27,456 nucleotides of DNA, from positions 1-27,456 of IMG/VR virus record IMGVR_UViG_3300032073_006528; one strand, 5' to 3'. This DNA is from a virus. Shown one piece after another: positions 1-7,842 of this stretch. The notes under the pieces were generated by a model. It was not told the DNA's origin. It saw only the letters and a list, made by a program, of their open reading frames with translations, and searched no databases. The first letter of the stretch is position 1. Each line of letters begins with the position of its first letter. Both the position numbers and the translations under genes were made by a program.

Positions 1-399
1 AATAATATAAAAAATATTGTTGATGTGGGGTGTGGAGACTTACAGTGGATATCTACTATTTTTAAAAATAAACCAAGCTTAATGTATACAGGGATTGATT
101 GTGTTGATAGTTTAATTAAAGCTCATCGAAAAAATTATTCGTATTATGCTTTTTTTAACAAAAATATATCTCAAGAAGAACCGTTACTCAAAGGTAAATA
201 TGACTTAGTTATATGCAAAGATGTTTTACAACATAACACTAAGCGACCGGAACTAATAATTAACTCCGTTAACAAAATTAAAGCAAAGGTTAAATTATTA
301 ATTAGTCCGGAATATATAACATGCCCAAAATTATTTAACTACACATGGATTTTAAATTATCAAAGCGACGAACAAAAAAGTATTTACATAAATGAATAA
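1..399 (+). CDS. Class I SAM-dependent methyltransferase, 5' truncated
   Basis: The reading frame is open from base 1, so the true start lies upstream of the window. The visible part begins at the glycine-rich SAM-binding motif I (VDVGCGD, encoded by bases 19-39), followed by an acidic beta-2 end (GIDCVD) and a motif resembling post-I/IV (KYDLVICKDVLQH), as in Rossmann-fold class I methyltransferases. The 'DVLQH' element is common in small-molecule and sugar methyltransferases. The natural substrate cannot be read; position at the head of a glycosyltransferase block suggests methylation of a sugar. Its end overlaps the next gene by 8 bases, so the two are probably translationally coupled. The fold is well supported, the substrate is not. 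Confidence 0.75.
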   Translation, partial: NNIKNIVDVGCGDLQWISTIFKNKPSLMYTGIDCVDSLIKAHRKNYSYYAFFNKNISQEEPLLKGKYDLVICKDVLQHNTKRPELIINSVNKIKAKVKLLISPEYITCPKLFNYTWILNYQSDEQKSIYINE

Positions 400-1165
400 G
401 CGACCTAAAAAAGATCCTACAACATTTGTTTTCGCAACATGCTATATACCAGACGAAAAAACTTTAGTAAATAGGTATTATAAATGGATAGATTATTATT
501 TGAAATATTTTCATACATTGCATTTAATTGACGACGGGTCTCCGATAAAATTTCTTAAAGCGATAAAGCGAAAATATAAAAGAGTAATAATACATACATT
601 TGATACTCATCTAGGGCGCCCAACTCTATACCAAGTGTATGGGTGGTTGCGTAGTTTTAATGAGAGCTTGCGATTAGCAAAAGAATACAACTGTGATAAA
701 ATAATTCATATTGAAAGTGATCTATTTATATTCAACACAGAACTGATAGATTGTATTAAGGATGTAAAAGAAGAATGGCATATTGCGTTTGACATGACTT
801 GGTCAGTACCGGAGTCGTCTTTGCAAGTAATAAATAAAGACCAATTTGACTGGTTTGAGTGGTATACAGAAAATAATTTTGATTTTATAGATTCTAATCC
901 GTCAGGTTTTGAAAACCACGGTAACCTATGGTACAAGCAAGTCGAGTTTCATGTACCTCATACAAACATATTAAAAACATTCCAAGGCGGTCGACATACT
1001 TCTGGAGTTTTTTATTGGTGTGAAGAACTCGAAAAGTGGTCTATGGTCGCATATCAAAAAGATAACTCTTTAGGGATTGGATCAACTCAAGTGTACACTA
1101 AACCACTCGACTATATATCGAACTTTCCGATCGAGCAAAAACTTCATCCAGATCTCGTACACTAG
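392..1165 (+). CDS. Glycosyltransferase-like protein (GT-A type, ESD motif)
   Basis: The 257-residue product has a GT2-like layout: a beta strand ending in IDDGS (residues 46-50) and a later strand IIHIESD (104-110), where the acidic ESD could replace the metal-binding DxD of GT-A enzymes. No membrane segment or signal peptide is visible, so a cytoplasmic nucleotide-sugar-dependent transferase is the natural reading. The ATG overlaps the preceding methyltransferase by 8 bases. The 3' end overlaps the oppositely transcribed GT2-like gene by 68 bases (1098-1165), which is large even for a compact phage genome. Donor and acceptor are unknown. An inactive or non-glycosyl GT-A relative is possible because the canonical DxD is not intact. 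Confidence 0.6.
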   Translation: MNKRPKKDPTTFVFATCYIPDEKTLVNRYYKWIDYYLKYFHTLHLIDDGSPIKFLKAIKRKYKRVIIHTFDTHLGRPTLYQVYGWLRSFNESLRLAKEYNCDKIIHIESDLFIFNTELIDCIKDVKEEWHIAFDMTWSVPESSLQVINKDQFDWFEWYTENNFDFIDSNPSGFENHGNLWYKQVEFHVPHTNILKTFQGGRHTSGVFYWCEELEKWSMVAYQKDNSLGIGSTQVYTKPLDYISNFPIEQKLHPDLVH

Positions 1166-1964
1166 CGATTTGTTCGTTATACTGAGCAAGGTCGTAGTCT
1201 TGCTGATAATTATAATGAAAACCTAGGCTATTATCTTTTGAGTGTTCTTTATTTCTTTTTGCTTTGTCTGTAGTAATGTCAATAAAGTAATCATGACCCA
1301 TAAACCTATACTGTAATAAGAACAATGGAGAAGTATGATACTTAATTGCTCCGTACGGTTCAGCAGAATGACAACCATCATTATAACGTATATCAACTGC
1401 GTTAGGATTAAAAACAGCTAACTTGTCTAAGTTACTAACAGGAAAGCCACGTCTCGTATGATCTATAATATTTGTCGATGGTTCTGGTAAACCATCAGCG
1501 ACCATATCATAACCCTTAACCGGGAAGATGGTTGAGTTAATGGTTTTTGCTTCGTGCAAAACATCTGTCAAACCTCGCGGAGTATAGATATATTCATCTA
1601 TATCGACGATAAACACCCAATCATATTTTTTTTGAACTCTCTTCCAATAATGATTACGAAATAACATTAATAGATCTTCTCGATGTTCAGGAAAGTCTAA
1701 TTGTATTAGATCTATCTCACACTTGTCAAAACTCTGTATAATGTCAATACTGCTATCAGTACTACCAGTATCTATAATAGTAATAATATTACTGAAATCA
1801 GAATAATAATCTAGAAAAAATGGTAAAAGCCGTTCTTCGTTGTAACACAACGTCTGTACTAAAATATTTTCCCGCCTTGGGACCCATTTATCAGTATAAA
1901 AGAATTCGTTATCTTCTTTATATACTTCTACAATTTTGTTGTCTACAATACCTCGTCTCTTCAT
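1098..1964 (-). CDS. GT2-family glycosyltransferase
   Basis: The 288-residue product carries classic GT2 hallmarks: VQTLCYNEE (residues 36-44) at the start of the fold, IIDTGSTD (63-70) as the nucleotide-binding loop, and FIVDIDE (118-124) as the DxD metal/nucleotide site. This resembles the Glyco_tranf_2_4 type, soluble enzymes common in capsule and LPS loci. Residues 1-33 precede the fold and are of unknown role. The ATG at 1964 shares one base with the stop of the upstream GT4 gene (TAATG), so it is the last gene of a three-gene minus-strand block (3329-1098). Family assignment is firm; donor and acceptor are unknown. Confidence 0.8.
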   Translation of the reverse strand: MKRRGIVDNKIVEVYKEDNEFFYTDKWVPRRENILVQTLCYNEERLLPFFLDYYSDFSNIITIIDTGSTDSSIDIIQSFDKCEIDLIQLDFPEHREDLLMLFRNHYWKRVQKKYDWVFIVDIDEYIYTPRGLTDVLHEAKTINSTIFPVKGYDMVADGLPEPSTNIIDHTRRGFPVSNLDKLAVFNPNAVDIRYNDGCHSAEPYGAIKYHTSPLFLLQYRFMGHDYFIDITTDKAKRNKEHSKDNSLGFHYNYQQDYDLAQYNEQIASVRDLDEVFARSESSIYSRVV

Positions 1965-2923
1965 TATATGTTAGTTAGTTCTTTATATAGTTTTTTAGAG
2001 TTTTGTTCATTTATGTGTTTAAAAAACGTTTTAACTTTTTCAGGTTTATGATTCTCTAAATGCTTTTTGTAATTTACAATTGCGTCATTTAGTTGCTCGT
2101 AGTCTACTACCCAACCTATGTGATGTGGCCAGTACGACTCTTTGCGCTCATCTAAATGTAGAAACGGATAATCGGAATGATGAGTATGAAATATACAATC
2201 TAAAAACACAATTAATTCCGGGTCTATCCATTCAACAAATACCGGTAGTTTGGTAGCATAAATTAATGCGCCAGTTGACATCCCTTCATATAAGTAATGG
2301 CCCCAGCCTTCACAAATACTAGGACATAAATGTATACTGTGATCGTTGAAATGTAGTTTAATTTCTTCATCAGAAATATACTCTTGTATGAAATTAACGT
2401 TGGAGGTTGGGGCAAGATCAGTTCTTTGACTCTGTAGTAAAGTTAGCTCTAAATTATTATGCTTAAAACACTTTAATACATCTTCGGTATTTTTTTGATA
2501 GCTCTTACCACCTACATGAAGAAATGTTTTAGTTGGTTTAATGCTAGGTAGGTCTTTATCTATTGTACAGAATCCCGTAGTAACAATATTATTGTTGTAA
2601 GGGGATAATAAATGTTTTGCTAAAGTAGACTTAGTAAGGATTTTATCAAAATATTTGAGAAGTGGTAATTTTTCTCGTGATAACCATTCTTCATTAGCAA
2701 TTAAAACATTTATTTTGTTTCTTTCAATCCATGGTATATCAAAATCTTGTATAAAAATTCCAATATCATAATTTGCAAATGTTGGTTGATTATTTTCTAA
2801 ACCAAACTCTAGATATACAATATCAATCTCATAATCCTCATACAATAAATCTTGCACAAGATTGACATCTGTTATAAGACCAACCCCGGTATTAGAAGAA
2901 TAGATGCATGCGGTTTTTTTCAC
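1964..2923 (-). CDS. GT4-type (GT-B fold) glycosyltransferase
   Basis: The 319-residue product shows the C-terminal donor-binding half of a GT-B enzyme: FLHVGGKSYQKN (residues 134-145) opening the second Rossmann domain and CEGWGHYLYEGMSTG (204-218), matching the E-x7-E signature of retaining GT4 enzymes (E205/E213). The N-terminal half is short. The start is GTG at 2923; an in-frame TGA lies immediately upstream and the nearby ATG at 2927 is out of frame, so GTG is the only start that retains the whole N-terminal beta strand (KKTACIYSS). It lies 4 bases after the stop of the preceding gene and overlaps the next by one base. The family is clear, the substrate unknown. Confidence 0.8.
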   Translation of the reverse strand: MKKTACIYSSNTGVGLITDVNLVQDLLYEDYEIDIVYLEFGLENNQPTFANYDIGIFIQDFDIPWIERNKINVLIANEEWLSREKLPLLKYFDKILTKSTLAKHLLSPYNNNIVTTGFCTIDKDLPSIKPTKTFLHVGGKSYQKNTEDVLKCFKHNNLELTLLQSQRTDLAPTSNVNFIQEYISDEEIKLHFNDHSIHLCPSICEGWGHYLYEGMSTGALIYATKLPVFVEWIDPELIVFLDCIFHTHHSDYPFLHLDERKESYWPHHIGWVVDYEQLNDAIVNYKKHLENHKPEKVKTFFKHINEQNSKKLYKELTNI

Positions 2924-2927
2924 TCAT

Positions 2928-3329
2928 CTATCGAAGTAAATTTTCTTTATAACCAAGCATTTGCCATTGATCAGTATCTGGTTCCCAGTATACAACAATA
3001 CCAATCGGTAGCTCAGCAGTATCCACAAACTCATCATCAACAATACCTTTTTTCATCTTAGACGATTCAACAAGAAAGACCTTTTCTTTAAAATACACAG
3101 GTCTAGTCTTTCTTTTGTATTTGGTTTCGTATGCGCTCTTGTCTGCGGCTTTAGTCCAGTCCCACGTTAACGGATTCCAGAATATAGTTAAGTTCTCTTT
3201 TACTTTTGCTTGGATGGTCTTAGTACCTAAAAAAGTAATCTCTTCAACATCCTTCTGATTAGGCTTATATTGTACACCATTGAAGAAGATCTCTTTGATC
3301 TCAGGTTTAGCGGCTTGTATACTTGGCAT
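2928..3329 (-). CDS. Conserved-looking protein of unknown function
   Basis: I do not recognise this protein. I choose the ATG at 3329 (MPSIQAAKPEI), giving 133 residues; the longer frame to 3368 would cross the divergent promoter region and the start of the oppositely transcribed radical SAM gene. The product is soluble, rich in Lys, Glu and aromatic residues, with motifs TIFWNPLTWDW and GIVVYWEPDTDQWQMLGY suggesting a small all-beta domain. The C-terminal 'KGIVDDEFVDTAEL' is faintly like the N-terminus of the GT2 gene two genes downstream ('RRGIVDNKIVEV'), which may be chance. It is the first gene of the 3329-1098 minus-strand block and presumably shares its role in glycan work. Confidence 0.6.
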   Translation of the reverse strand: MPSIQAAKPEIKEIFFNGVQYKPNQKDVEEITFLGTKTIQAKVKENLTIFWNPLTWDWTKAADKSAYETKYKRKTRPVYFKEKVFLVESSKMKKGIVDDEFVDTAELPIGIVVYWEPDTDQWQMLGYKENLLR

Positions 3330-3334
3330 AACTC

Positions 3335-3348
3335 TATAATTAATTATA
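3335..3348. promoter_or_regulatory. Perfect 14-base palindrome with back-to-back TATAAT, divergent promoter candidate
   Basis: TATAATTAATTATA is its own reverse complement and holds a TATAAT on each strand, between the minus-strand gene starting at 3329 and the plus-strand gene starting at 3350. It could serve as a pair of -10 elements or as a binding site. On the plus strand only 9 bases separate TATAAT from the ATG. No good -35 is visible on either side, so a late-type or activator-dependent promoter is as likely as a sigma70 promoter. Confidence 0.4.
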
Positions 3349-3349
3349 C

Positions 3350-4408
3350 ATGGATAAAGAACTATCAACTAAGTTTTGCGAACATCCTTGGACCTTTCTA
3401 GAAATACAAGAAAAGGGGTTATATAACTGTTGTCCGCGATGGGTAAATCATAACCGTATAGGAGATTTAACTCCAGATTTAGATTTCTACGAAGAATGGA
3501 ATAGTAAAAGAAGTAAAGCATTCCGACGCTCTATACTTGACGGTTCGTTTAGTATGTGTAATTCAGAAGAATGTCCTAAAATACAAAACGGCACTCTACC
3601 GACAAGGCAAGATGTGCTAGATGGTAAGTATGGAGATCAAATGAAATTTATTTTGGAGTTTGAAATGGACGTCGCACAACCTCCTAACACAATTAATCTA
3701 TGCTACGATAAATCTTGCAACTTAAAATGCCCTAGTTGTCGAAAAAACCTAATACAATATGGAGAAAAAAACGAACCAGACAAATATAAACAAACTTTAA
3801 TGATTAATAAGAGGTTGTTGAGAATGATTCACAGCAAACCTCATAAAGTAGAACTTAATATTACGGGGTCAGGAGACCCGTTTGGTTCTCCTTCGTTTTT
3901 TGATCTAATGAGAAAAATAGATCTTAAAAAGAACCCTGAAATAAGCATATGCTTACAAACAAACGGTGTTCTATTTGACGAGAAACGTTGGGATCGTTTA
4001 AAAAACATACATAAAATCACAGAACATATTAGCGCTATAATAAGTTTAGACGGTGGTATGAAAGATCATTATGATAAAGTAAGAGTAGGGGGTGATTGGA
4101 ATAAATTAATGAGAAATCTACACTTCATACAACAGCTCGGTCTAAAAAGAGTCCGATTAGATATGTGTGTACAAAAAAACAATTATAAAAGTATACCAGA
4201 GTTTATTCAAATAGCTCAAGCACATGATTTTGAATCATATACATCAAGAATTTTTAACTGGGGAACGTTTGATGACAAGAATTATAACTTTCACAACATT
4301 TTTGACTCTAAACACCCTGAGCATGTTGAGTTTTTGAAGGTACTTAACCAAGATTACCATTGGCACAAGCATGACTGGGGTAATTTGACAGATTTTATGA
4401 CTGATTAA
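3350..4408 (+). CDS. Radical SAM protein with N-terminal SPASM-like cysteine domain
   Basis: The 352-residue product has the 4Fe-4S/SAM signature C-x3-C-x2-C at C123, C127 and C130 (CNLKCPSC), followed by a glycine-rich NITGSGDPFGSP (170-181) at the SAM-amine-binding position and ICLQTNG-type beta strands of the TIM barrel. Before the barrel lies a cysteine-rich segment (C10, C27, C28, C70, C75) with the text of a SPASM/twitch domain: C-x-HPW, then CCPRW, RIGDL, EEWNS, FR and a final C-x4-C. That domain normally sits after the barrel. It probably binds an auxiliary cluster. The substrate is unknown; neighbours suggest sugar, lipid-linked or peptide chemistry. The stop overlaps the next ATG by one base (TAATG). 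Confidence 0.8.
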   Translation: MDKELSTKFCEHPWTFLEIQEKGLYNCCPRWVNHNRIGDLTPDLDFYEEWNSKRSKAFRRSILDGSFSMCNSEECPKIQNGTLPTRQDVLDGKYGDQMKFILEFEMDVAQPPNTINLCYDKSCNLKCPSCRKNLIQYGEKNEPDKYKQTLMINKRLLRMIHSKPHKVELNITGSGDPFGSPSFFDLMRKIDLKKNPEISICLQTNGVLFDEKRWDRLKNIHKITEHISAIISLDGGMKDHYDKVRVGGDWNKLMRNLHFIQQLGLKRVRLDMCVQKNNYKSIPEFIQIAQAHDFESYTSRIFNWGTFDDKNYNFHNIFDSKHPEHVEFLKVLNQDYHWHKHDWGNLTDFMTD

Positions 4409-5535
4409 TGAAACTAGCAGTACTATTATACGGACAACCCAGATTCTGGGACTTAAGTTACGAAAGTATCCTACAAGAAACAACTTTCGAAGGTTGTACT
4501 ACCGATTACTACTTTCATTTTTGGGATAGAGTAGCATACGGTCATCTAGACCACGAATCTGGTTATAATTTAACAGACGAAATAAAAGAAAATATCGTCT
4601 CTACATATAAACCTAAAAAATACAAATTTACTAACTATGAAATTTTAGAGGAAGTAGAAAAAACAATTTTTGACATAGTTGAACCGTATAAAGAAAAGCT
4701 CAAATTCTTTTACAACGAAAAAACTAAAGCTATGCAAGAGCTCAATCTGGCGAAAACAGTTTTTGAAGTATGCGAGCCACGGCATTTAAGATATTATCTA
4801 GGACAATTTGTATCTTTACAAGAAGGTGCACAATTAATTAATGAAGAATATGATTATATTTTTAGAGTTAGAACTGATATGATGTTTGTAACTCCTGACA
4901 TGTACGATGAACCAAGATTTTATAAAACAGATAAGCAAATGTTTTATAATCGTCTATTTAAAGGAGAAAAAGGGGTGTTTTGCAAATACGGAGACTTGCA
5001 AATATGGCAAGGAGCGAAAGATCCAAATGGAGATAGATCAGATCAACAACCAGAAAAAAGAAAAGTGTATGATTCATTTACTAATTTGAATGAAGAATTA
5101 TACGCTAAAAAAAGAGATGGTAAATGTGATTTATACAAACCTAAAAAACAGTATTTACATATGAAAGACTGGCATCTTGTAGGTAGCGGTCCTGAAATGT
5201 TACTTAGTATAAAAAATTATATTAATACTATTATTCACATGGTCGAAAAATCAAAACACTTTCTTAAAAGAGATAAAATTGATATAAACTGGGCAGCAGG
5301 GGAAATTGTATGTGGGGAAGTGTTAGGATTAAATAAAATAAACGCAGCAGAATTAGGTCATGACCTATTAGATAGAATGACCATACCTAATAGAATGTTA
5401 AAAATCGCAAATAAAGACACAAAGCAATGTATTTTAGATAGACCTCACGTTAGAGTATTAGCGGATTCTGATTTATCTTTAAAAGAACAATATAAAAAAA
5501 TTGTAAATATTTCACTCAATAAGAAGCATCTTTAA
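4408..5535 (+). CDS. Putative glycosyltransferase, GQPRF/HFWD/RTD family, copy 1
   Basis: The 375-residue protein is one of four related proteins in this window sharing a common order of motifs: an N-terminal strand with G-x-PR (GQPRF, residues 9-13), an HFWD box (37-40), a 'YKPK' beta-strand element (67-70) and a central strand ending in RxRTD (RVRTD, 153-157) that resembles a GT-A metal site. Copy 3 (9589-10692) has the first two motifs at the same residue numbers. It has no signal peptide or membrane helix. It is coupled to the radical SAM gene (one-base overlap), and its last 24 bases overlap the convergent P-loop gene. I infer glycosyltransferase function from context and the RTD motif; the fold is not proven. 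Confidence 0.6.
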   Translation: MKLAVLLYGQPRFWDLSYESILQETTFEGCTTDYYFHFWDRVAYGHLDHESGYNLTDEIKENIVSTYKPKKYKFTNYEILEEVEKTIFDIVEPYKEKLKFFYNEKTKAMQELNLAKTVFEVCEPRHLRYYLGQFVSLQEGAQLINEEYDYIFRVRTDMMFVTPDMYDEPRFYKTDKQMFYNRLFKGEKGVFCKYGDLQIWQGAKDPNGDRSDQQPEKRKVYDSFTNLNEELYAKKRDGKCDLYKPKKQYLHMKDWHLVGSGPEMLLSIKNYINTIIHMVEKSKHFLKRDKIDINWAAGEIVCGEVLGLNKINAAELGHDLLDRMTIPNRMLKIANKDTKQCILDRPHVRVLADSDLSLKEQYKKIVNISLNKKHL

Positions 5536-5997
5536 AAAATCTGCTTCATCTAAGATTGGAAACTCATCTCTATTGTCGACAAGTATATATGGAATATCAT
5601 ATTTTTTAAGATTTTTTATCCACGTAGTATATTTGTTGTAAAAGTTACTTGTAGTAATGAGGGATTTGTCTCCACCTCGCGTTTTAACTCTTTCTTGCCA
5701 TATATTGTATGGTGCTCCTAAAAGAATTGCTATTTTTTTAATAACATACTGATTTGAATACCAATCAGTAGGCCAATATTGTGGGTTACTTGTTGTAACT
5801 AAGTTATGATGATGTAAGTGTGGTTTAGTCCAGACAGAAATAGGGACATTTTTAAACTCTTTAGAATTAGGACCATAATGATCGAAAAATCCATGCTTTT
5901 TACAAAAGTGAGTTTTACCTATACATGTTGGTCCACATATTAATACCCACGGAGCATCTGGGTGATATATATTACCTGTAGCTTGAGGTATTTCCAT
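5512..5997 (-). CDS. P-loop NTPase/kinase-like protein
   Basis: The 161-residue product has an N-terminal Walker A motif, VLICGPTCIGKTH (residues 18-30), after a 17-residue lead. The small size and a later 'NIWQERVKTRGG' segment (charged lid-like stretch) fit a small-molecule or nucleotide kinase of the P-loop kinase superfamily. No clear Walker B aspartate pair is visible. It is transcribed alone, divergent from the carbamoyltransferase gene and convergent with (24-base overlap) the copy-1 glycosyltransferase gene. A role in phosphorylating a sugar or nucleoside precursor is possible but is inference from neighbours only. Confidence 0.6.
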   Translation of the reverse strand: MEIPQATGNIYHPDAPWVLICGPTCIGKTHFCKKHGFFDHYGPNSKEFKNVPISVWTKPHLHHHNLVTTSNPQYWPTDWYSNQYVIKKIAILLGAPYNIWQERVKTRGGDKSLITTSNFYNKYTTWIKNLKKYDIPYILVDNRDEFPILDEADFLKMLLIE

Positions 5998-6014
5998 AAC
6001 TTAATAAGTAACTT

Positions 6015-6039
6015 TAAATATCAATCTTAATAATATTTA
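6015..6039. repeat. Inverted repeat in divergent intergenic region
   Basis: TAAATAT (6015-6021) and ATATTTA (6033-6039) form 7-base arms around an 11-base loop, between the minus-strand P-loop gene (start 5997) and the plus-strand carbamoyltransferase gene (start 6043). Each arm presents a TAAATA reading outward, reminiscent of a T4-type late -10 (TATAAATA) on each strand. In such A+T-rich DNA this can arise by chance. Confidence 0.25.
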
Positions 6040-6042
6040 TGT

Positions 6043-7839
6043 ATGAATAGTTTGAAAGAAGAAGAATTATTAACTATATACACTATAGGTCATGATCCAA
6101 ATGTAACATTCGTTAATAAAAATAATGAAATAACAACATTAGAGTTAGATAGATGGGCTAATACAAAGTATAATAGAACTCCTACTGTAGTGTACTCAGA
6201 CGAGTTATTATATAGCGAGTTCGGTTTATATAATTTTATAAAGTTTGCTAGCGAAGAGTGTAAAGATAAAAATAACATAAAAAAGATTGTAGTTGCTACG
6301 AAAGCAGAAAAGGTTTGTTTTGTAAACAATGAAATAAGACAAGATTTACATTTAAAACGAAAATATAGTGAAGCTGATAATGTAAAACAAACATATTGCC
6401 CCGTAAAGATAGAAAAATATAATTCCTTTTTAAAAGAGATATTCCCTAACGCAAAAGTTTTTTATAAAGTAGATCATCATTACGCTCATGCAGCAAGTAG
6501 CTATTACCAAGCACCAGAAGAATTTGAAAAATGCTTAATATTTTCATACGACGGAGCGGGAGATACCTTATTAAGCAGTAGAAAAGAGTGTACCACAGTA
6601 AAAGAATTAAAAAAATTAAGTAATACATCATATAACACAGGTTTTCTCTTTTGTGCAAATAGTTTTAAAAATAAATTTGGTATAAAATACATAAAAACGT
6701 TTAGGCCACAACGATTCGGTGGGCTGTATACTTTGTTTAGTACTGTGTTACGAATTAAATTCCCAGATGGACGAGCTAGACCAGTAGCAAAAAAGAGATT
6801 AGCGGGGCCTGGTAAGTTTATGGGGTATACTGCGTACGGGGAAAGAGTACGAGACTTAATAGATACATATAAAGACTGGTGGCAAAAAAAGATGAACGGA
6901 GTTCCTATAAAAGAAAAATGGGAAAATACAAACCCTGGTGGTATAAAAGATACTATATCTAAATACAAACCTGAAGAAGCCCCTAATGTAGCGGCTAGTG
7001 CGCAAGCTGCTTTTGAAGAAATAGTAGAAGAGTTAATATTTCCTGTAGTAAAAAAGAAAAAATTACCACTTATTATTACAGGTGGTTGTGCTCTCAACGT
7101 ATTAGTTAATCAAAGATTAGCTGAGAAAATGAAATCAGAGTTAGATCTAGATCTATTCGTAAATTACAATCCAAGCGATACAGGATTAAGTCAGGGTATG
7201 TTCTTTTTAGAGTTTCCAAAGCATAGAGAGCCATTAACATACAATGGAATTCGAATGATTGATAGTCTAGAGCCATATATAAAAAAATACAACATTATCA
7301 ACAAATCTAATATAAAAGATGTAGTCAAAGAAATAAAATTAGGTAAAATTATAGGCTGTGCTCACGAAAATTCAGAATTAGGGCCACGTGCATTAGGTAA
7401 TAGGAGTATAATATGCAAACCAGACCCTGAAATGAAAGATATACTTAACGCAAAAATAAAATTTAGAGAATGGTTTCGACCGTTTGGACCGGTTTGTAGA
7501 GTAGAAGATAAGGACAAATATTTTGATAATGTGTTTGAGAGTCCTTATATGAGTTTTGCACCTACTGTAAAGCCAGAATACAGAGAAAAGCTTAAATCTA
7601 TAACACACATAGACGGGACAGCGAGACTACAAACTGTAACTCGTAACCAAAATTCCTTTTTTTACGATGTACTGTGTGAAATGGAAGAAATAGGTATGAT
7701 ACCTGTATTACTAAATACTTCTTTTAACATAAAAGGTAAACCTATCTTAACAAGATACTCATCAGCATTCGAAGCTTTAGAAACAACTGAATTAGATTGT
7801 TTATTTTTAGATAGAAAATACCTTATACATAAAATTTAA
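6043..7839 (+). CDS. NodU/CmcH-family O-carbamoyltransferase
   Basis: The 598-residue protein is a full-length member of the family that transfers a carbamoyl group from carbamoyl phosphate (via carbamoyl-AMP) to a hydroxyl, usually of a sugar or antibiotic. Visible landmarks are HHYAHAASSYY (145-155), SYDGAGD (168-174), GPGKFMGYTAYG (255-266) and TGGCALN (346-352) of the Kae1-like metal/ATP domain, then SELGPRALGNRSI (444-456), WFRPFGP (477-483) and LLNTSFN (556-562) of the C-terminal Sua5/YrdC-related part. All diagnostic motifs are intact, so it is probably active. It leads a three-gene plus-strand block with two glycosyltransferase-like genes, which points to carbamoylation of a sugar. 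Confidence 0.93.
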   Translation: MNSLKEEELLTIYTIGHDPNVTFVNKNNEITTLELDRWANTKYNRTPTVVYSDELLYSEFGLYNFIKFASEECKDKNNIKKIVVATKAEKVCFVNNEIRQDLHLKRKYSEADNVKQTYCPVKIEKYNSFLKEIFPNAKVFYKVDHHYAHAASSYYQAPEEFEKCLIFSYDGAGDTLLSSRKECTTVKELKKLSNTSYNTGFLFCANSFKNKFGIKYIKTFRPQRFGGLYTLFSTVLRIKFPDGRARPVAKKRLAGPGKFMGYTAYGERVRDLIDTYKDWWQKKMNGVPIKEKWENTNPGGIKDTISKYKPEEAPNVAASAQAAFEEIVEELIFPVVKKKKLPLIITGGCALNVLVNQRLAEKMKSELDLDLFVNYNPSDTGLSQGMFFLEFPKHREPLTYNGIRMIDSLEPYIKKYNIINKSNIKDVVKEIKLGKIIGCAHENSELGPRALGNRSIICKPDPEMKDILNAKIKFREWFRPFGPVCRVEDKDKYFDNVFESPYMSFAPTVKPEYREKLKSITHIDGTARLQTVTRNQNSFFYDVLCEMEEIGMIPVLLNTSFNIKGKPILTRYSSAFEALETTELDCLFLDRKYLIHKI

Positions 7840-7842
7840 CAA

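Noticed and set aside
2921-2930. Possible frameshift at the start of the GT4 gene (ATG at 2927 out of frame, A-run after it)
   Set aside because: A GTG at 2923 gives a sensible N-terminal beta strand, so no frameshift or sequencing error is needed.
4244-4483. 79-codon minus-strand frame spanning two plus-strand genes
   Set aside because: It crosses the radical SAM/GT junction antisense and shows only hydrophobic low-complexity sequence.
6504-7097. 197-codon open frame on the minus strand
   Set aside because: It lies wholly inside the carbamoyltransferase gene, whose motifs are intact; the antisense translation shows no recognisable domain and a low-complexity Phe/Ser/Leu composition.
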